A stretch of DNA of 64,000 nucleotides from JACMLD01 sp963705285 (GCA_963705285.1 OY970066.1:5952001-6016000), one strand, 5' to 3'; shown: positions 44,414-53,432, counted from the first letter of the stretch. Numbers and translations: made by a program. The notes: generated by a model from the sequence alone, not told the origin.

Positions 44414-44968
44414 TTATTCAAGATTTTTTATAACCCTGCACGGATTGCCTGCCGCTACTACATTAGCGGGTATATCCTTTACCACCACACTGCCCGCACC
44501 AATGGTTGTATTATCGCCAATGGTTACCCCCGCGCAAATAATACTGCCACCTCCAATCCAAACATGGTTGCCAATGGTAACGGGCAAAGCCAGCTCGGGC
44601 CCTTTTATTCTTTCAGCAGCAATTACGGGGTGAGAAGCAGCGTAAATGTGTACGGCGGGACCCATAAAAACCGTATGCCCAATTTTTATATAATGGCAAT
44701 CCAGAAACACACAATTGAAGTTGGCAAAAAAATTATCGCCGGTTTCAATATGCAAACCATAATCGCAATAAAAAGGCGCCTGTATATCTATGTTGTTGCC
44801 CAGCTTGCCTAATAGTTGTTGCAGCAGTACAAGGCGCTTTTCACGATCATAGGGAGTTTGATTATAATCGTGCAGCAATTTTCTGGCTTTTACCCGCATT
44901 TGCATTAAAGTATCGTCGCCTGCATCATACAATTCACCTGCCAGCATTTTCTGGTATTCGGTTTTCAT
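44414..44968 (-). CDS. maa: Sugar O-acetyltransferase (maltose/galactoside type)
   Basis: 184 residues, the family length. N-terminal Mac domain (MKTEYQKMLAGELYDAGD) followed by a left-handed beta-helix of hexapeptide repeats (IGHTVFMGPAVHIYAA, IGNHVWIGGGSIICAGVTIGDNTTIGAGSVVVKDIPAN). The catalytic His lies in the AASHP segment. Transfers acetyl from acetyl-CoA to sugars. Start: ATG at 44968; an ATG two codons earlier is also possible. TACTTTTG box 25 bases upstream. Confidence 0.92.
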   Translation of the reverse strand: MKTEYQKMLAGELYDAGDDTLMQMRVKARKLLHDYNQTPYDREKRLVLLQQLLGKLGNNIDIQAPFYCDYGLHIETGDNFFANFNCVFLDCHYIKIGHTVFMGPAVHIYAASHPVIAAERIKGPELALPVTIGNHVWIGGGSIICAGVTIGDNTTIGAGSVVVKDIPANVVAAGNPCRVIKNLE

Positions 44969-44992
44969 TATCATGTGATTGATTGTACTAGG

Positions 44993-45000
44993 CAAAAGTA
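44993..45000 (-). promoter_or_regulatory. -7 box TACTTTTG upstream of the acetyltransferase gene
   Basis: Exact TAnnTTTG match on the minus strand, 25 bases before the ATG. Confidence 0.5.
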
Positions 45001-45038
45001 GGCGAAACCTCATTACACACTCAGCATATTCTACTTCT

Positions 45039-46037
45039 TTAAACGGATACGTTTACCGGTAGTTTATAATGGTCAACCCACTTTTTGATGAGCAGGTTAA
45101 TAAACCGTTTTAAATATATTTCGTTGAGAAAATTGTTAGACCAATTGTCGTACCGGCTGCACTGAACTCCCAGGTAAAAAAAATAAAGGCTTACGGCAGC
45201 CGCGGGCAACAAATCTTTTTCAGCGGCGCTGATGGAAGTTACCGATTCATATCCGTTAAAAAACTGATCGTACTTACGCTTGAATTCAGTGTCATCTTTT
45301 TCTGTGCTGTACAATTGAAGCACATAGTAAGCAATATCCAGCAACAGCATGCCATTGCCGCAAAAATCAAAATCAAAAATGGTGACACTATCACTATCAA
45401 TTACCAGGTTATCGAACCAAATATCCAAATGTACCACACCTTTACGCAATCCGACCTCACCGATCTGGCTGAATACCTGTAGCAAATAACCTTGTAATGC
45501 CTGCATGTAAGCCATTTCTTCTGTGGCCGCCGGCAAGAATTTCTTCAGTTGTTCCATTGAATCCTGCAACAATACTTTGGGTGTATACACTATTCTGTCC
45601 AGTTCCAGATGAAGCGTTAGTTGGTGCATGCGGGCCATAATTTGCCCTATTTTATAATGCAGGTGCTCCGGAATTTGCAACAGCTTCTCCCCTTTTGCGA
45701 AAGAGAAAAGCACCGCGTAACGCACACCTTCGGGCGCCTGCAATTGTTGGATATATCTTGCGTTTTTATCTGCCACCGGGTATGATACCGGCACATCGTT
45801 ATCGTGCAAAAGGTGGAGCAATTGCAACTCTGCTGTTATTTCTTTTTCTGTTCTCCACCCCAGGCTGTATACACGAAAAATAAATTTACCCCTGCTGCCT
45901 TCCACCAGGTAGGTATCGCTGATACCTGTTTTTAGAATAGATGCGCTGGCCGTTCCGCCCATATCATAATGGTCAGCGAGGAAATGCGCAATATGCACCG
46001 GTGAAAGCGTAGAATTGGAAACAGGAAAAAAATTCAT
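45039..46037 (-). CDS. Kinase-fold phosphotransferase (APH/SrkA-like)
   Basis: 332 residues. N-lobe strand KFIFRVYSLG supplies the ATP lysine region; catalytic loop VVHLDIWFDNL has His203, Asp205 and Asn210; the metal motif is IFDFDFCG (Asp222, Asp224). This matches homoserine kinase II/SrkA-like members of the aminoglycoside phosphotransferase superfamily. Substrate unknown. It ends 70 bases before the acetyltransferase start on the same strand, but the acetyltransferase has its own promoter-like box. It is distinct from the other kinase-fold gene at 16544, which lacks the catalytic-loop His. Confidence 0.82.
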   Translation of the reverse strand: MNFFPVSNSTLSPVHIAHFLADHYDMGGTASASILKTGISDTYLVEGSRGKFIFRVYSLGWRTEKEITAELQLLHLLHDNDVPVSYPVADKNARYIQQLQAPEGVRYAVLFSFAKGEKLLQIPEHLHYKIGQIMARMHQLTLHLELDRIVYTPKVLLQDSMEQLKKFLPAATEEMAYMQALQGYLLQVFSQIGEVGLRKGVVHLDIWFDNLVIDSDSVTIFDFDFCGNGMLLLDIAYYVLQLYSTEKDDTEFKRKYDQFFNGYESVTSISAAEKDLLPAAAVSLYFFYLGVQCSRYDNWSNNFLNEIYLKRFINLLIKKWVDHYKLPVNVSV

Positions 46038-46126
46038 AGCATACCATTTACAAATGAAGCGGCAAGGTATTGGAGAAAAGCCATACCCGCCAGTATCAAA
46101 AACAGGGGTATTGGTACCACCAGCAT

Positions 46127-46330
46127 TTATCTGTTGGCTGTTGGCGACTTTATGGCAGCTTCTATTGCATTATTGGTGGCGCGCAATTTTGTTTCGCAAA
46201 TGCTTATGAGGTCATTGGCGTGTTGAATGGTGGCCGGAAGTGCTTCCAGTTCTATCAATCCTTCTTCCAGCTGGCTCACCAGCGCCTCAAGGGCAGTAAA
46301 TGCCTCGTTATATGTCAAATTGCTTGTCAT
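46127..46330 (-). CDS. xseB: Exodeoxyribonuclease VII, small subunit
   Basis: 67 residues, the usual length. Starts MTSNLTYNEAFTALEALVSQLEEGLIELEAL, the XseB coiled-coil signature (ALEALV..LE.G..SLE). The large subunit XseA lies directly upstream and overlaps it by 23 bases, so they are co-translated. The last 10 residues after the helical part are not conserved in the family. Confidence 0.9.
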   Translation of the reverse strand: MTSNLTYNEAFTALEALVSQLEEGLIELEALPATIQHANDLISICETKLRATNNAIEAAIKSPTANR

Positions 46331-47465
46331 TTTTACTCTTTTTTGTAACGGTGCTATCAATGCGTTCATTACCCAGCAACGTCTGCAGCTGGCTATTTTC
46401 TTTAATGACTGCCGGGTCAGTAACGATTTTACCATTGATGGTTACAATAGCAAATCCACGGTCAAGAATAGCCTGCGGGCTGGAAAGCTTTATGATACGT
46501 TTTGCGCTGGCCAATTTATCTGCAGCTGATTGTATTTGATTGTTAATTATGTCAAAGAAATGCTGCCGGAGGGCGATCAATTTATTCTCAAATTCAAAGT
46601 TGTGGTCTACAAAATGCGCGGCCACTTTGGTGGGTGTCTTTTGTTCCCTGGCCATTAGGTCGGCAATGCTCTGGTTCCTGTCGTGACCAATGCCCGTAAA
46701 AACCGGAACGGGAAAATGGGCGATCATCCTGCACAATTCATATTCATCGAATGGTGTAAAATCAGTTTGTGCGCCGCCGCCTCTCACAATGGCCACCACA
46801 TCAAACGGCCGGGCGCTGGCGGCAACCAGGCGTAGCTGGTCCGCAATCAGCATGTGTGCCTTATCTCCTTGTATGGTAGTTAAGAATTCAGTAACAGAGA
46901 AAGTATACTGATGCCGGTTCTTTGCTATTTCCTGTTTGAAATCTCTTTGCCCGTCTGAATTTGGTGCGGTAATAAGGGCAATATGTTGTATTACCGCGGG
47001 CAATGGCAGCCGGTTATTTTGCGTCATGTACACCCCGTCGAACAATTGAATGGTACCGGGGTTTTCTTTTACCAGCCTGTCCAGCGTTTGCTGCCGCTCC
47101 AGCTCAAGCTGGCCGAGCGTATGTGCAATATCAATCTGCAGTACATCCAGGTTTAATCCGTACACTGCATGAAACCTAACTTTTACCCTGCAGGTAATTT
47201 CAATTCCATCTTTGAATACCTGCCCGGTGAACTGTTCAAATTTTTCAATTTCATGATAGGCAGTTGCCCAGAAAACACTGCGCATCTCGGCTTTCTTGGT
47301 GCGGTTCTCATACTCTTCCAGTGTCAAGTAACAGCGGCGGTTAGAAGTGTATTTCTTTACATTCATGATGCGGGCAGTAACCCAGTAGGACTGTCCTTCA
47401 AAACTATCCTGAATGGTTTCAAAAATAAGATCAACCAAAGCTGATAATGGAATGGCATCTGGCAT
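46308..47465 (-). CDS. xseA: Exodeoxyribonuclease VII, large subunit
   Basis: 385 residues; single-strand exonuclease acting in DNA repair with XseB. N-terminal OB fold (about 1-90, with QSYWVTARIMNVKKY) and catalytic C-terminal region with DVVAIVRGGGAQTDFTPFDEYELCRMIAHFPVPVFTGIGHDRN, including the family GRGGG-like and GHExD-like motifs. Shorter than the Escherichia form, as usual in Bacteroidota. Start: the ATG at 47465 (MPDAIPLSALVDLIF); codons further upstream add no family sequence. Confidence 0.93.
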   Translation of the reverse strand: MPDAIPLSALVDLIFETIQDSFEGQSYWVTARIMNVKKYTSNRRCYLTLEEYENRTKKAEMRSVFWATAYHEIEKFEQFTGQVFKDGIEITCRVKVRFHAVYGLNLDVLQIDIAHTLGQLELERQQTLDRLVKENPGTIQLFDGVYMTQNNRLPLPAVIQHIALITAPNSDGQRDFKQEIAKNRHQYTFSVTEFLTTIQGDKAHMLIADQLRLVAASARPFDVVAIVRGGGAQTDFTPFDEYELCRMIAHFPVPVFTGIGHDRNQSIADLMAREQKTPTKVAAHFVDHNFEFENKLIALRQHFFDIINNQIQSAADKLASAKRIIKLSSPQAILDRGFAIVTINGKIVTDPAVIKENSQLQTLLGNERIDSTVTKKSKNDKQFDI

Positions 47466-47695
47466 GTAATAGCAATACAACAGCGTATAGTGCAGCAACT
47501 GTTATACTGCAAGCAATATACAGCTTTACACCTTTTGCAACAAAAGGCTGCCTGCATATTGCACAACCCGCATGCGAAAGGCAATTGTTGCTACCAAGGT
47601 CCATCACTTTTTTCAAAATTTATCCTATCTTCAGAGCCGGATCAATTCTCCGGAACCGCAGCCTGCCGTATTCATTCACCCTTACCCACCAACAC

Positions 47696-48334
47696 ATGGA
47701 AAAGCAATCGTCTCAACCAATGAAAATTTATCAGGCAATTATGGTAATTCTTGGCTGGTTTGCACTGGCAGCACAATTGTACATAAATGCAACGGCCAAA
47801 ATAACCCCCATTCCTGAAATGATAGTCAGGTATTTCAGCTACTTCACTATTCAAACTAATTTGCTCGTAGTACTGTGTTTTACGTTTTTACTGCTAAGCC
47901 CGCGCTCTAAATGGGGCAGTTTTTTTTCGAAGCAACAAACACAGGCAGCTATTACAGTATATATCATTATTGTAGGACTTATTTACAATGCCATTCTGCG
48001 CTTTTTGTGGGCACCGCATGGTCTTCAAAAAATAGTAGATGAGTTGATGCATTCCATCATTCCATTACTGGTATTGATCTACTGGCTGGTTTTTTCAAAT
48101 AAAGATCGTTTGCAATGGAAGAGTGTATTGCCCTGGCTTATTTATCCGTTCAGTTATATAACGTATGTGCTTATCCGCGGGGCTGTTTCAGGATTTTACC
48201 CTTATCCCTTTATCAACACTGCACAGTTGGGTTTAAACAAAGTGCTGGTTAATTCAGTGGGTATTGCATTGGTATTTGTATTGGTGTCACTTGCGATTGT
48301 ATATGTCGCAAAACTTTTTAACAGACCTATATAA
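47696..48334 (+). CDS. Pr6Pr-family membrane protein
   Basis: 212 residues with about six membrane helices. Conserved features of the Pr6Pr (FAR-17a/AIG1-like) group: YFSYFTIQTNLLV early, a central NAILRFLWAPHGLQKIVDELMHSIIPLL with its His, and WLIYPFSYITYVLIRGAVSGFYPYPF. Function unknown; related eukaryotic AIG1/ADTRP proteins hydrolyse fatty-acid esters, and the conserved Thr and His of that group may be those in FTIQTN and DELMHS here (inference). Start: ATG at 47696, chosen because upstream codons read into non-membrane sequence. Confidence 0.85.
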   Translation: MEKQSSQPMKIYQAIMVILGWFALAAQLYINATAKITPIPEMIVRYFSYFTIQTNLLVVLCFTFLLLSPRSKWGSFFSKQQTQAAITVYIIIVGLIYNAILRFLWAPHGLQKIVDELMHSIIPLLVLIYWLVFSNKDRLQWKSVLPWLIYPFSYITYVLIRGAVSGFYPYPFINTAQLGLNKVLVNSVGIALVFVLVSLAIVYVAKLFNRPI

Positions 48335-48504
48335 AAATTGCTCGGTAGTATACATTCTACTTCATTTTCTTTTACCCATATTGGGCATCTATTTCCCCAG
48401 CGCATTAATTTATTAGTTTATTTTATCAGGCATTGCAATGATGGCACTGTTTTATCAGTATGACGGATGTTACAAACATCTTTAAACTAATAAACCAATT
48501 TTTT

Positions 48505-49083
48505 ATGGCTACACAAAATAAGAAAAACATTCTACTGGCAGGATTTATAGGTATGGCAACGTTCGTAGTGGTGATATCATCCTGCGCTAACGACGCAGGT
48601 TCATCAACAGCAGAACATCCATCCACCATTCCAGATTCTAACGTAACGCAAGCCACCGAGGCAACTGCCCCTGCTACTACTAAAAAGAGAAAAGGTGTGG
48701 CGTCGGCTTCAGTGAGCGCAGACAATTCAGCTACCGTTAAGATACAAAAAGACAAAGATGGTGTATATAGCCGGGCGGAAACAATGCCTGAATATCCTGG
48801 CGGAGAATCAGCCTTATCTAAATTTGTGGAAACCAATATCACTTACCCCCAGAATGCTGTAGATCAGAATACAGAGGGTACTGTAAATGTATCATTTGTT
48901 GTAGATGAAAAAGGTAAAGTGGTTAATCCGGTAGCTACAGGCAAAACAGCTGGTGGCGGACTTGACGAAGAAGCGGTGAAAATCATTAAACAAATGCCAG
49001 CCTGGAAACCAGGTACCGTAAAAGGTAAAGCCGTAAAAACGCGTTTATTGCTGCCTGTTACATTTAAATTGTCAGACGTATAA
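48505..49083 (+). CDS. Lipoprotein with TonB C-terminal domain
   Basis: 192 residues. Lipoprotein signal peptide with Cys27 (VVVISSC), then a low-complexity linker (about 28-85, rich in T/A/S) and a TonB_C domain at about 100-190: YPGGESALSKFVETNITYP, GTVNVSFVVDEKGKVVNP, LDEEAVKIIKQMPAWKPG, RLLLPVTFKL. Classical TonB is held in the inner membrane with ExbB/ExbD; here the domain sits on a lipoprotein, so it may modulate outer-membrane receptors without energy input (inference). No exbB/exbD nearby. A terminator follows. Confidence 0.85.
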   Translation: MATQNKKNILLAGFIGMATFVVVISSCANDAGSSTAEHPSTIPDSNVTQATEATAPATTKKRKGVASASVSADNSATVKIQKDKDGVYSRAETMPEYPGGESALSKFVETNITYPQNAVDQNTEGTVNVSFVVDEKGKVVNPVATGKTAGGGLDEEAVKIIKQMPAWKPGTVKGKAVKTRLLLPVTFKLSDV

Positions 49084-49107
49084 TACAACGAACATGTAGT
49101 ATAAAGA

Positions 49108-49141
49108 AAGGGCAGCGGAGAAATTCGCTGCCCTTTTTTTA
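49108..49141 (+). terminator. Rho-independent terminator after the TonB-domain lipoprotein gene
   Basis: AAAGGGCAGCG pairs with CGCTGCCCTTT, followed by TTTTTTT, 25 bases past the stop. Confidence 0.92.
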
Positions 49142-49222
49142 TTGTTATGAATACCTACTTAAAGCAAACGCAGAATATATTTTTTAACCGGCTCCTATAA
49201 TCTGGGTAACTAGTTAGTGCGG

Positions 49223-49939
49223 TTATTTATTGATGATTACCTCGGCACCCAGGGTGTTAACCCCCGTACCATTTACTTTACCTTTTGCAAAAATGGTATA
49301 GATAACTCCATCGGCAAACGAAATATTAGGAATCGTAATTAAAGAAGAAACAGCCGGAGAACTTCCTGCCAGCCTAACCCTTACCGTGTACACGCCTGCA
49401 TTAACGCTTATGAAAGCGCCTTTGGCACTGTTGGTAACATTATCTGCATAAGAGCGGTTTGCAAACACTACAGAATCATTGGCAACAATATCTACTGGCA
49501 GGTTTACAGGACTTAAATGAAAGAAACGCACTTTTGCTTTGCCGGCAGCCGGTGCAGTAAGATCATCTTCAACTGCAAACAATTTTATCTTGCCTGTTAG
49601 CAATGTATCATAGCTGAACGCAGAATAAGATTTACCGCTGCTGATGCCATAACTGCCACTTGCCAGCGCATTGATGGTATTAAAGGCAGCCACTTTAACT
49701 GTGTAATTGCCCGGCTTCAGCGCAACATATCCTGAGTTGGAAGGATAGTTGATAGGCGTCGGATTTAGCTTGGCATCGTTAAAATAAAAATCATACGCCG
49801 CACTATCGCCGGGTGAAGCATTCACCATTATAACGCGGGCATCCTGTTGCGGCGTACTATTATCACTTTTTTTACAGGCTGTTAAAATAATAGTAACAGA
49901 AATAAAAGCCGCAATACCGGCTAAGATCTTTTTCTTCAT
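49223..49939 (-). CDS. DUF4397 lipoprotein
   Basis: 238 residues. Lipobox IILTAC gives Cys22, with KKSD following. The mature part has DUF4397 features: VIMVNASPGDSAAYDFYFND near the start, an LKPGNYTVKV segment, and a second related strand set (KVRFFHLSPVNLPVDIV, VNAGVYTVRVRLAG). DUF4397 proteins are cell-surface lipoproteins of unknown role, common in Bacteroidota. Start: ATG at 49939, giving the signal peptide. It lies downstream of the phosphatase gene on the same strand but beyond that gene's terminator. Confidence 0.88.
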   Translation of the reverse strand: MKKKILAGIAAFISVTIILTACKKSDNSTPQQDARVIMVNASPGDSAAYDFYFNDAKLNPTPINYPSNSGYVALKPGNYTVKVAAFNTINALASGSYGISSGKSYSAFSYDTLLTGKIKLFAVEDDLTAPAAGKAKVRFFHLSPVNLPVDIVANDSVVFANRSYADNVTNSAKGAFISVNAGVYTVRVRLAGSSPAVSSLITIPNISFADGVIYTIFAKGKVNGTGVNTLGAEVIINK

Positions 49940-50049
49940 GGCTTTTGATTGAGTTTGATAAGACAATATTTACCGGTTACATCATTCACAACTAATATGC
50001 CACACACTTACTGAAGAAGCTGGCTATTGCCCTTCTTCATTGTATAAAA

Positions 50050-50080
50050 AAAAGCCTCTCTAAGAGAAGCCTTTTTTTAC
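50050..50080 (-). terminator. Terminator of the pafA-like gene
   Basis: GGCTTCTC pairs with GAGAGGCT-type sequence around TTAG, with T-tracts on both strands (potentially bidirectional). It lies about 30 bases past the stop of the minus-strand phosphatase gene. Confidence 0.85.
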
Positions 50081-50106
50081 AATACAATAACAAATAATTA
50101 TGTTGT

Positions 50107-51759
50107 CTACCTCCCCACTTCTTCAATTACATGCCCCACACAACCATTGGGCATTTGCACATGTAACATGCCGGCGAGTGTGGGCGCGATATCGGTCATA
50201 TAGGTTTCGCGGTTGGTTTTGCCGGGCTTAATATTCCATCCGTAAAACAAGAGTGGAATATGTGTATCATATGGGTTCCAGGTGCCGTGTGTAGTGCCGG
50301 TCTTACTGTAACCTTCAAACCAGCCGGCAACCAGCACAATATGCACCCCACCGCTGCGCTTAAAATTATAGCCATTTGCTATCATTGATTTAATAGGCTC
50401 TGGTACGGGCGATTTGCCCAGCTCTGCCACATCAACCGCATAGCTGATACCGGGTTGTTGCTGCAGGTAGTCTACTGTAAATTTTTTGATAGCGGTGTAA
50501 TCGAGGTTATTACTGTTTATCTTTTGTAAATTATAATTAACCTGGTAGTTCATGATGGAGCGAACGAGGCCCGTTGTATTAAACTTTGCGGCCAGCAATT
50601 TATTAAGTGTGTCTGCAAGGGGCCGGGCATACCAGAAATCGGCAGGCAGTTGGTGCTCTTGCATAAACCCGATGGAATGTGCTGCGCCATGATCTGCAGA
50701 AAGAAATACCAGCCATTGCCCTTTCCCAATTTTTGTATCCAGCAACTGAAAGAAAGCAGCAAGATCCTGATCAAGCCGCAGGTAAGTATCCTCTACTTCT
50801 ATTGAATTGGGTCCAAACATGTGGCCCACATAATCTGTAGAAGCACAATTGATGGTTAAGAAATCGGTGGCTGCACCTCTGCCCAGCTGGTAAGCATCCA
50901 ATGCGGTTTTTGCAAAATCGAGTGTGAGCGCGTTGCCAAATGGTGTAGACCGCAGGCTGCCTTTATTTTGTTTATAAATATCATTGATAGCATGCGGAAA
51001 AGTGGAAGTGGTTTCTCCCCTGAACTTGCCCTCATTGGGCCGGTCATCTGCATCGCTGTTTGTATAGGTATTGATGGGGTATAGCGTATTCCATCCTTTT
51101 TCTATGAGCTTGGTTACTTTACCGCTGTTGTTATAAGTATTCACCCAATCGGGCAATTGCTGCATGTAATACGTACTGCTGATAAAATGACCACTGGCAT
51201 CATCAAACCAGTAAGCTGCATTGGCCAGGTGGCCCGCCGGTAAAATAGATGCGCGGTCTTTTAATGATACCCCTACTACTTTTGACTGAAAATTGGTAGC
51301 AAGCCGCAATTCATCTGTGATAGTAGATACCAGCAGGTTGCGGGGAGACATTTTACCGTCTTCAGATTCATTGCCCACACTCTTTACGGTACTGTCGCTG
51401 GTGCAGTACATGGTCTTACCGGTTAATTGTTCCGTCCAGTCGTTACCGGCAATACCATGCAGCGCAGGTATGGAGCCTGTAAAAATAGTGGAGTGGCCCA
51501 CGGCAGTATATGAAGGCAGGTAATTAATAAAAGTATTCTCACATGAAAAGCCCTGGTTGATCAGCCTTTTAAATCCACCCTCTCCATACCGGTTATAATA
51601 CCTGTACAGGTAATCCCACCGCATTTGATCTACTACGATGCCTACCACCAGTTTAGGACGTGGCAATTGCTGACCCACAACAGGCCCTTGCTTCACCTGG
51701 GCCTCAAGAACAATGTTAATGCATAAACAGAAAAAAATTGAAAGGCATGAATTGCGCAT
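50107..51759 (-). CDS. pafA: PafA-type alkaline phosphatase
   Basis: 550 residues, matching the phosphate-irrepressible PafA of Flavobacteriia in length. Signal peptide about 1-21 (ends LEAQ). Catalytic features: metal ligand Asp44 (VVDQMRWDY), nucleophile Thr85 in SYTAVGHS, and the PafA-specific Lys167/Arg169 pair in SLKDRAS that contacts phosphate in this monoesterase; later FLSADHGAAH and HGTWNPYDTHIPLL supply the second metal site. Hydrolyses phosphate monoesters in the periplasm or at the surface. A TACATTTG box lies 21 bases upstream. Confidence 0.92.
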   Translation of the reverse strand: MRNSCLSIFFCLCINIVLEAQVKQGPVVGQQLPRPKLVVGIVVDQMRWDYLYRYYNRYGEGGFKRLINQGFSCENTFINYLPSYTAVGHSTIFTGSIPALHGIAGNDWTEQLTGKTMYCTSDSTVKSVGNESEDGKMSPRNLLVSTITDELRLATNFQSKVVGVSLKDRASILPAGHLANAAYWFDDASGHFISSTYYMQQLPDWVNTYNNSGKVTKLIEKGWNTLYPINTYTNSDADDRPNEGKFRGETTSTFPHAINDIYKQNKGSLRSTPFGNALTLDFAKTALDAYQLGRGAATDFLTINCASTDYVGHMFGPNSIEVEDTYLRLDQDLAAFFQLLDTKIGKGQWLVFLSADHGAAHSIGFMQEHQLPADFWYARPLADTLNKLLAAKFNTTGLVRSIMNYQVNYNLQKINSNNLDYTAIKKFTVDYLQQQPGISYAVDVAELGKSPVPEPIKSMIANGYNFKRSGGVHIVLVAGWFEGYSKTGTTHGTWNPYDTHIPLLFYGWNIKPGKTNRETYMTDIAPTLAGMLHVQMPNGCVGHVIEEVGR

Positions 51760-51779
51760 CGATTTACATTATTTAGCTA

Positions 51780-51787
51780 CAAATGTA
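51780..51787 (-). promoter_or_regulatory. -7 box TACATTTG upstream of the pafA-like gene
   Basis: Exact TAnnTTTG match on the minus strand, 21 bases before the ATG. Confidence 0.5.
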
Positions 51788-51944
51788 TAGTAACAGCATT
51801 TATTACTGAATTAAAACAACATGAACAACGCAGGGTTAACCAGCCATCTGCCTTGGTGGCCAACTATTGATTATCATTGAATGTGCAGCTGTTTAGCAGT
51901 TATTATTTATTACCCACAAGGGCCGCTAACTCAGGTAGCCCAAG

Positions 51945-51974
51945 TTGGGTTCTTAACCGAATACTTTATCTTTG
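51945..51974 (+). promoter_or_regulatory. Promoter of the alpha-oxoamine synthase gene: TTG, 19 bases, TATCTTTG
   Basis: Both Bacteroidota elements are present: TTG at 51945-51947 and TATCTTTG at 51967-51974. The ATG follows 33 bases later. This is the best full promoter match in the window. Confidence 0.7.
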
Positions 51975-52007
51975 GCGCATCCAAAAAAATTTACCAAATA
52001 CCTAGCT

Positions 52008-53264
52008 ATGGCAGATGTTTTTGAAAAGTTAGTAAAAGATGGCGGCCCTATTGGCCAGCATATGAAAAGAGCACATGGATATTTTACTTTTCCAAAACTG
52101 GAAGGAGAACTGGGCAGCCGTATGATGTTCCGCGGTAAGGAGAGAATTGTATGGAGCCTTAATAATTACCTGGGCCTTGTAAACCACCCCGAAGTACGGG
52201 AGATTGATACCGCCGCAGCGGCCCGCTGGGGAATGGGTAATCCAATGGGTGCCCGCATGATGAGTGGCAACACTACTTACCACGAAGAACTGGAAAAAGT
52301 GGTGGCATCGTTTGTACAGCGAGAAGATGCCATGCTGCTCAATTTTGGTTATCAGGGCATTATGAGTTGTATAGATGCCTTGGTGAACCGCCGGGACGTA
52401 ATCGTTTATGATGCCGAAGCGCATGCCTGTATAGTTGATGGTGTTAGGCTGCACATGGGTTATAGTTATAAATACAAACACAACGATATAGCCGATTTTG
52501 AAAAGCAGATGGACCGTGCCACCCGTATGATAGAAAAAACCGGGGGCGGCATTCTGGTAATAACAGAAGGCGTGTTTGGCATGAGCGGCAACCAGGGTAA
52601 GTTAAAAGAAATTGTGGCGCTTAAACACAAGTATGAGTTCCGCATTCTTATTGATGATGCACACGGGTTTGGCGTTATGGGGCCTACCGGTGCGGGTGCC
52701 GACGAGGCACAGGGTTGCCAGGAAGGGGTAGACTTGTACTTCTCCACTTTTGTAAAATCGATGGGCAGCATAGGAGCATTTATAGCCGGCCGCAAAGATG
52801 TGCTGTCTTACCTGCGTTATAATACCCGCTCACAAATATTTGCCAAAAGCCTTCCGTTGATTATTGTTGAGGGCATGCTGAAAAGGATGGAAATGCTGCA
52901 GTCGATGCCCGAGCTGCGCGAAAAACTCTGGTACAATGCCAACAAATTGCAACAGGGCCTGAAGAAAAATGGATTTGACATTGGTTCCACCAATACCATG
53001 GTTACCCCGGTTTATATGAAAGGCGATATACCGGAAGCCACTGCCATGGTACTTGACCTCAGGGAAAACTATGGCATTTTCTGTTCAATTGTGGTATACC
53101 CGGTGATACCCAGGGGCCAGATTATTTACCGCCTCATACCCACTGCAGCACACACGGATGCTGATATTGAAGACACCCTGAGGGCGTTTACCGAAACCAA
53201 AAAGAAGCTGGATGAGGGTAGTTACCGAGCGGCGGAGATACCAGATATGGCTGAAGCAAGTTAA
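52008..53264 (+). CDS. Alpha-oxoamine synthase (serine palmitoyltransferase or cysteate acyltransferase type)
   Basis: 418 residues, PLP-dependent fold-type I. The Schiff-base Lys250 is in STFVKSMGSIGAF; ILIDDAHGFGVMG carries the PLP Asp/His; NNYLGL near residue 50 is the substrate loop. These enzymes condense an amino acid with an acyl-CoA or acyl-ACP. In Bacteroidota the lipid-forming members are serine palmitoyltransferase (sphingolipids) and cysteate acyltransferase (capnine, sulfonolipids). The GNPMGARMMSGNT segment differs from the CAGSR-type loop I recall for bacterial SPT, so the cysteate-type or another branch is possible. The ATG at 52008 is chosen over a TTG at 51972 that overlaps the promoter -7 box. 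Confidence 0.85.
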   Translation: MADVFEKLVKDGGPIGQHMKRAHGYFTFPKLEGELGSRMMFRGKERIVWSLNNYLGLVNHPEVREIDTAAAARWGMGNPMGARMMSGNTTYHEELEKVVASFVQREDAMLLNFGYQGIMSCIDALVNRRDVIVYDAEAHACIVDGVRLHMGYSYKYKHNDIADFEKQMDRATRMIEKTGGGILVITEGVFGMSGNQGKLKEIVALKHKYEFRILIDDAHGFGVMGPTGAGADEAQGCQEGVDLYFSTFVKSMGSIGAFIAGRKDVLSYLRYNTRSQIFAKSLPLIIVEGMLKRMEMLQSMPELREKLWYNANKLQQGLKKNGFDIGSTNTMVTPVYMKGDIPEATAMVLDLRENYGIFCSIVVYPVIPRGQIIYRLIPTAAHTDADIEDTLRAFTETKKKLDEGSYRAAEIPDMAEAS

Positions 53265-53299
53265 CCGCTGTTTTAATCTTCCATTAATAATATTGATAC

Positions 53300-53326
53300 A
53301 AAACCCCTCTTTCCCGAGGGGTTTTT
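53300..53326 (+). terminator. Terminator of the alpha-oxoamine synthase gene
   Basis: AAACCCCTC pairs with GAGGGGTTT around TTTCCC, followed by TT and AATT. About 35 bases past the stop. Confidence 0.85.
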
Positions 53327-53350
53327 AATTATACGGTAGAAAAGCAGGGC

Positions 53351-53432
53351 AAAAAAAATCCCGCCTTTCGGCGGGATGCACTAATCAAATACCATTAACC
53401 ATTAAACCTTATCCTATGAAAATTCAAATATA
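53351..53432 (-). ncRNA. Candidate small RNA unit a
   Basis: Minus strand: -7 box TATATTTG (53425-53432), then TTTTCATAGGATA, about 35 unpaired bases, a perfect hairpin (ATCCCGCC with GGCGGGAT, 53358-53377) and eight T residues. Predicted transcript about 65 bases. The TTTTCATAGGATA segment is antisense to ATCCTATGAAAA, a common translation-start context. On the plus strand the same DNA reads hairpin, leader, ATGAAAATTC and an early stop, so the real strand is not proven. Confidence 0.5.
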
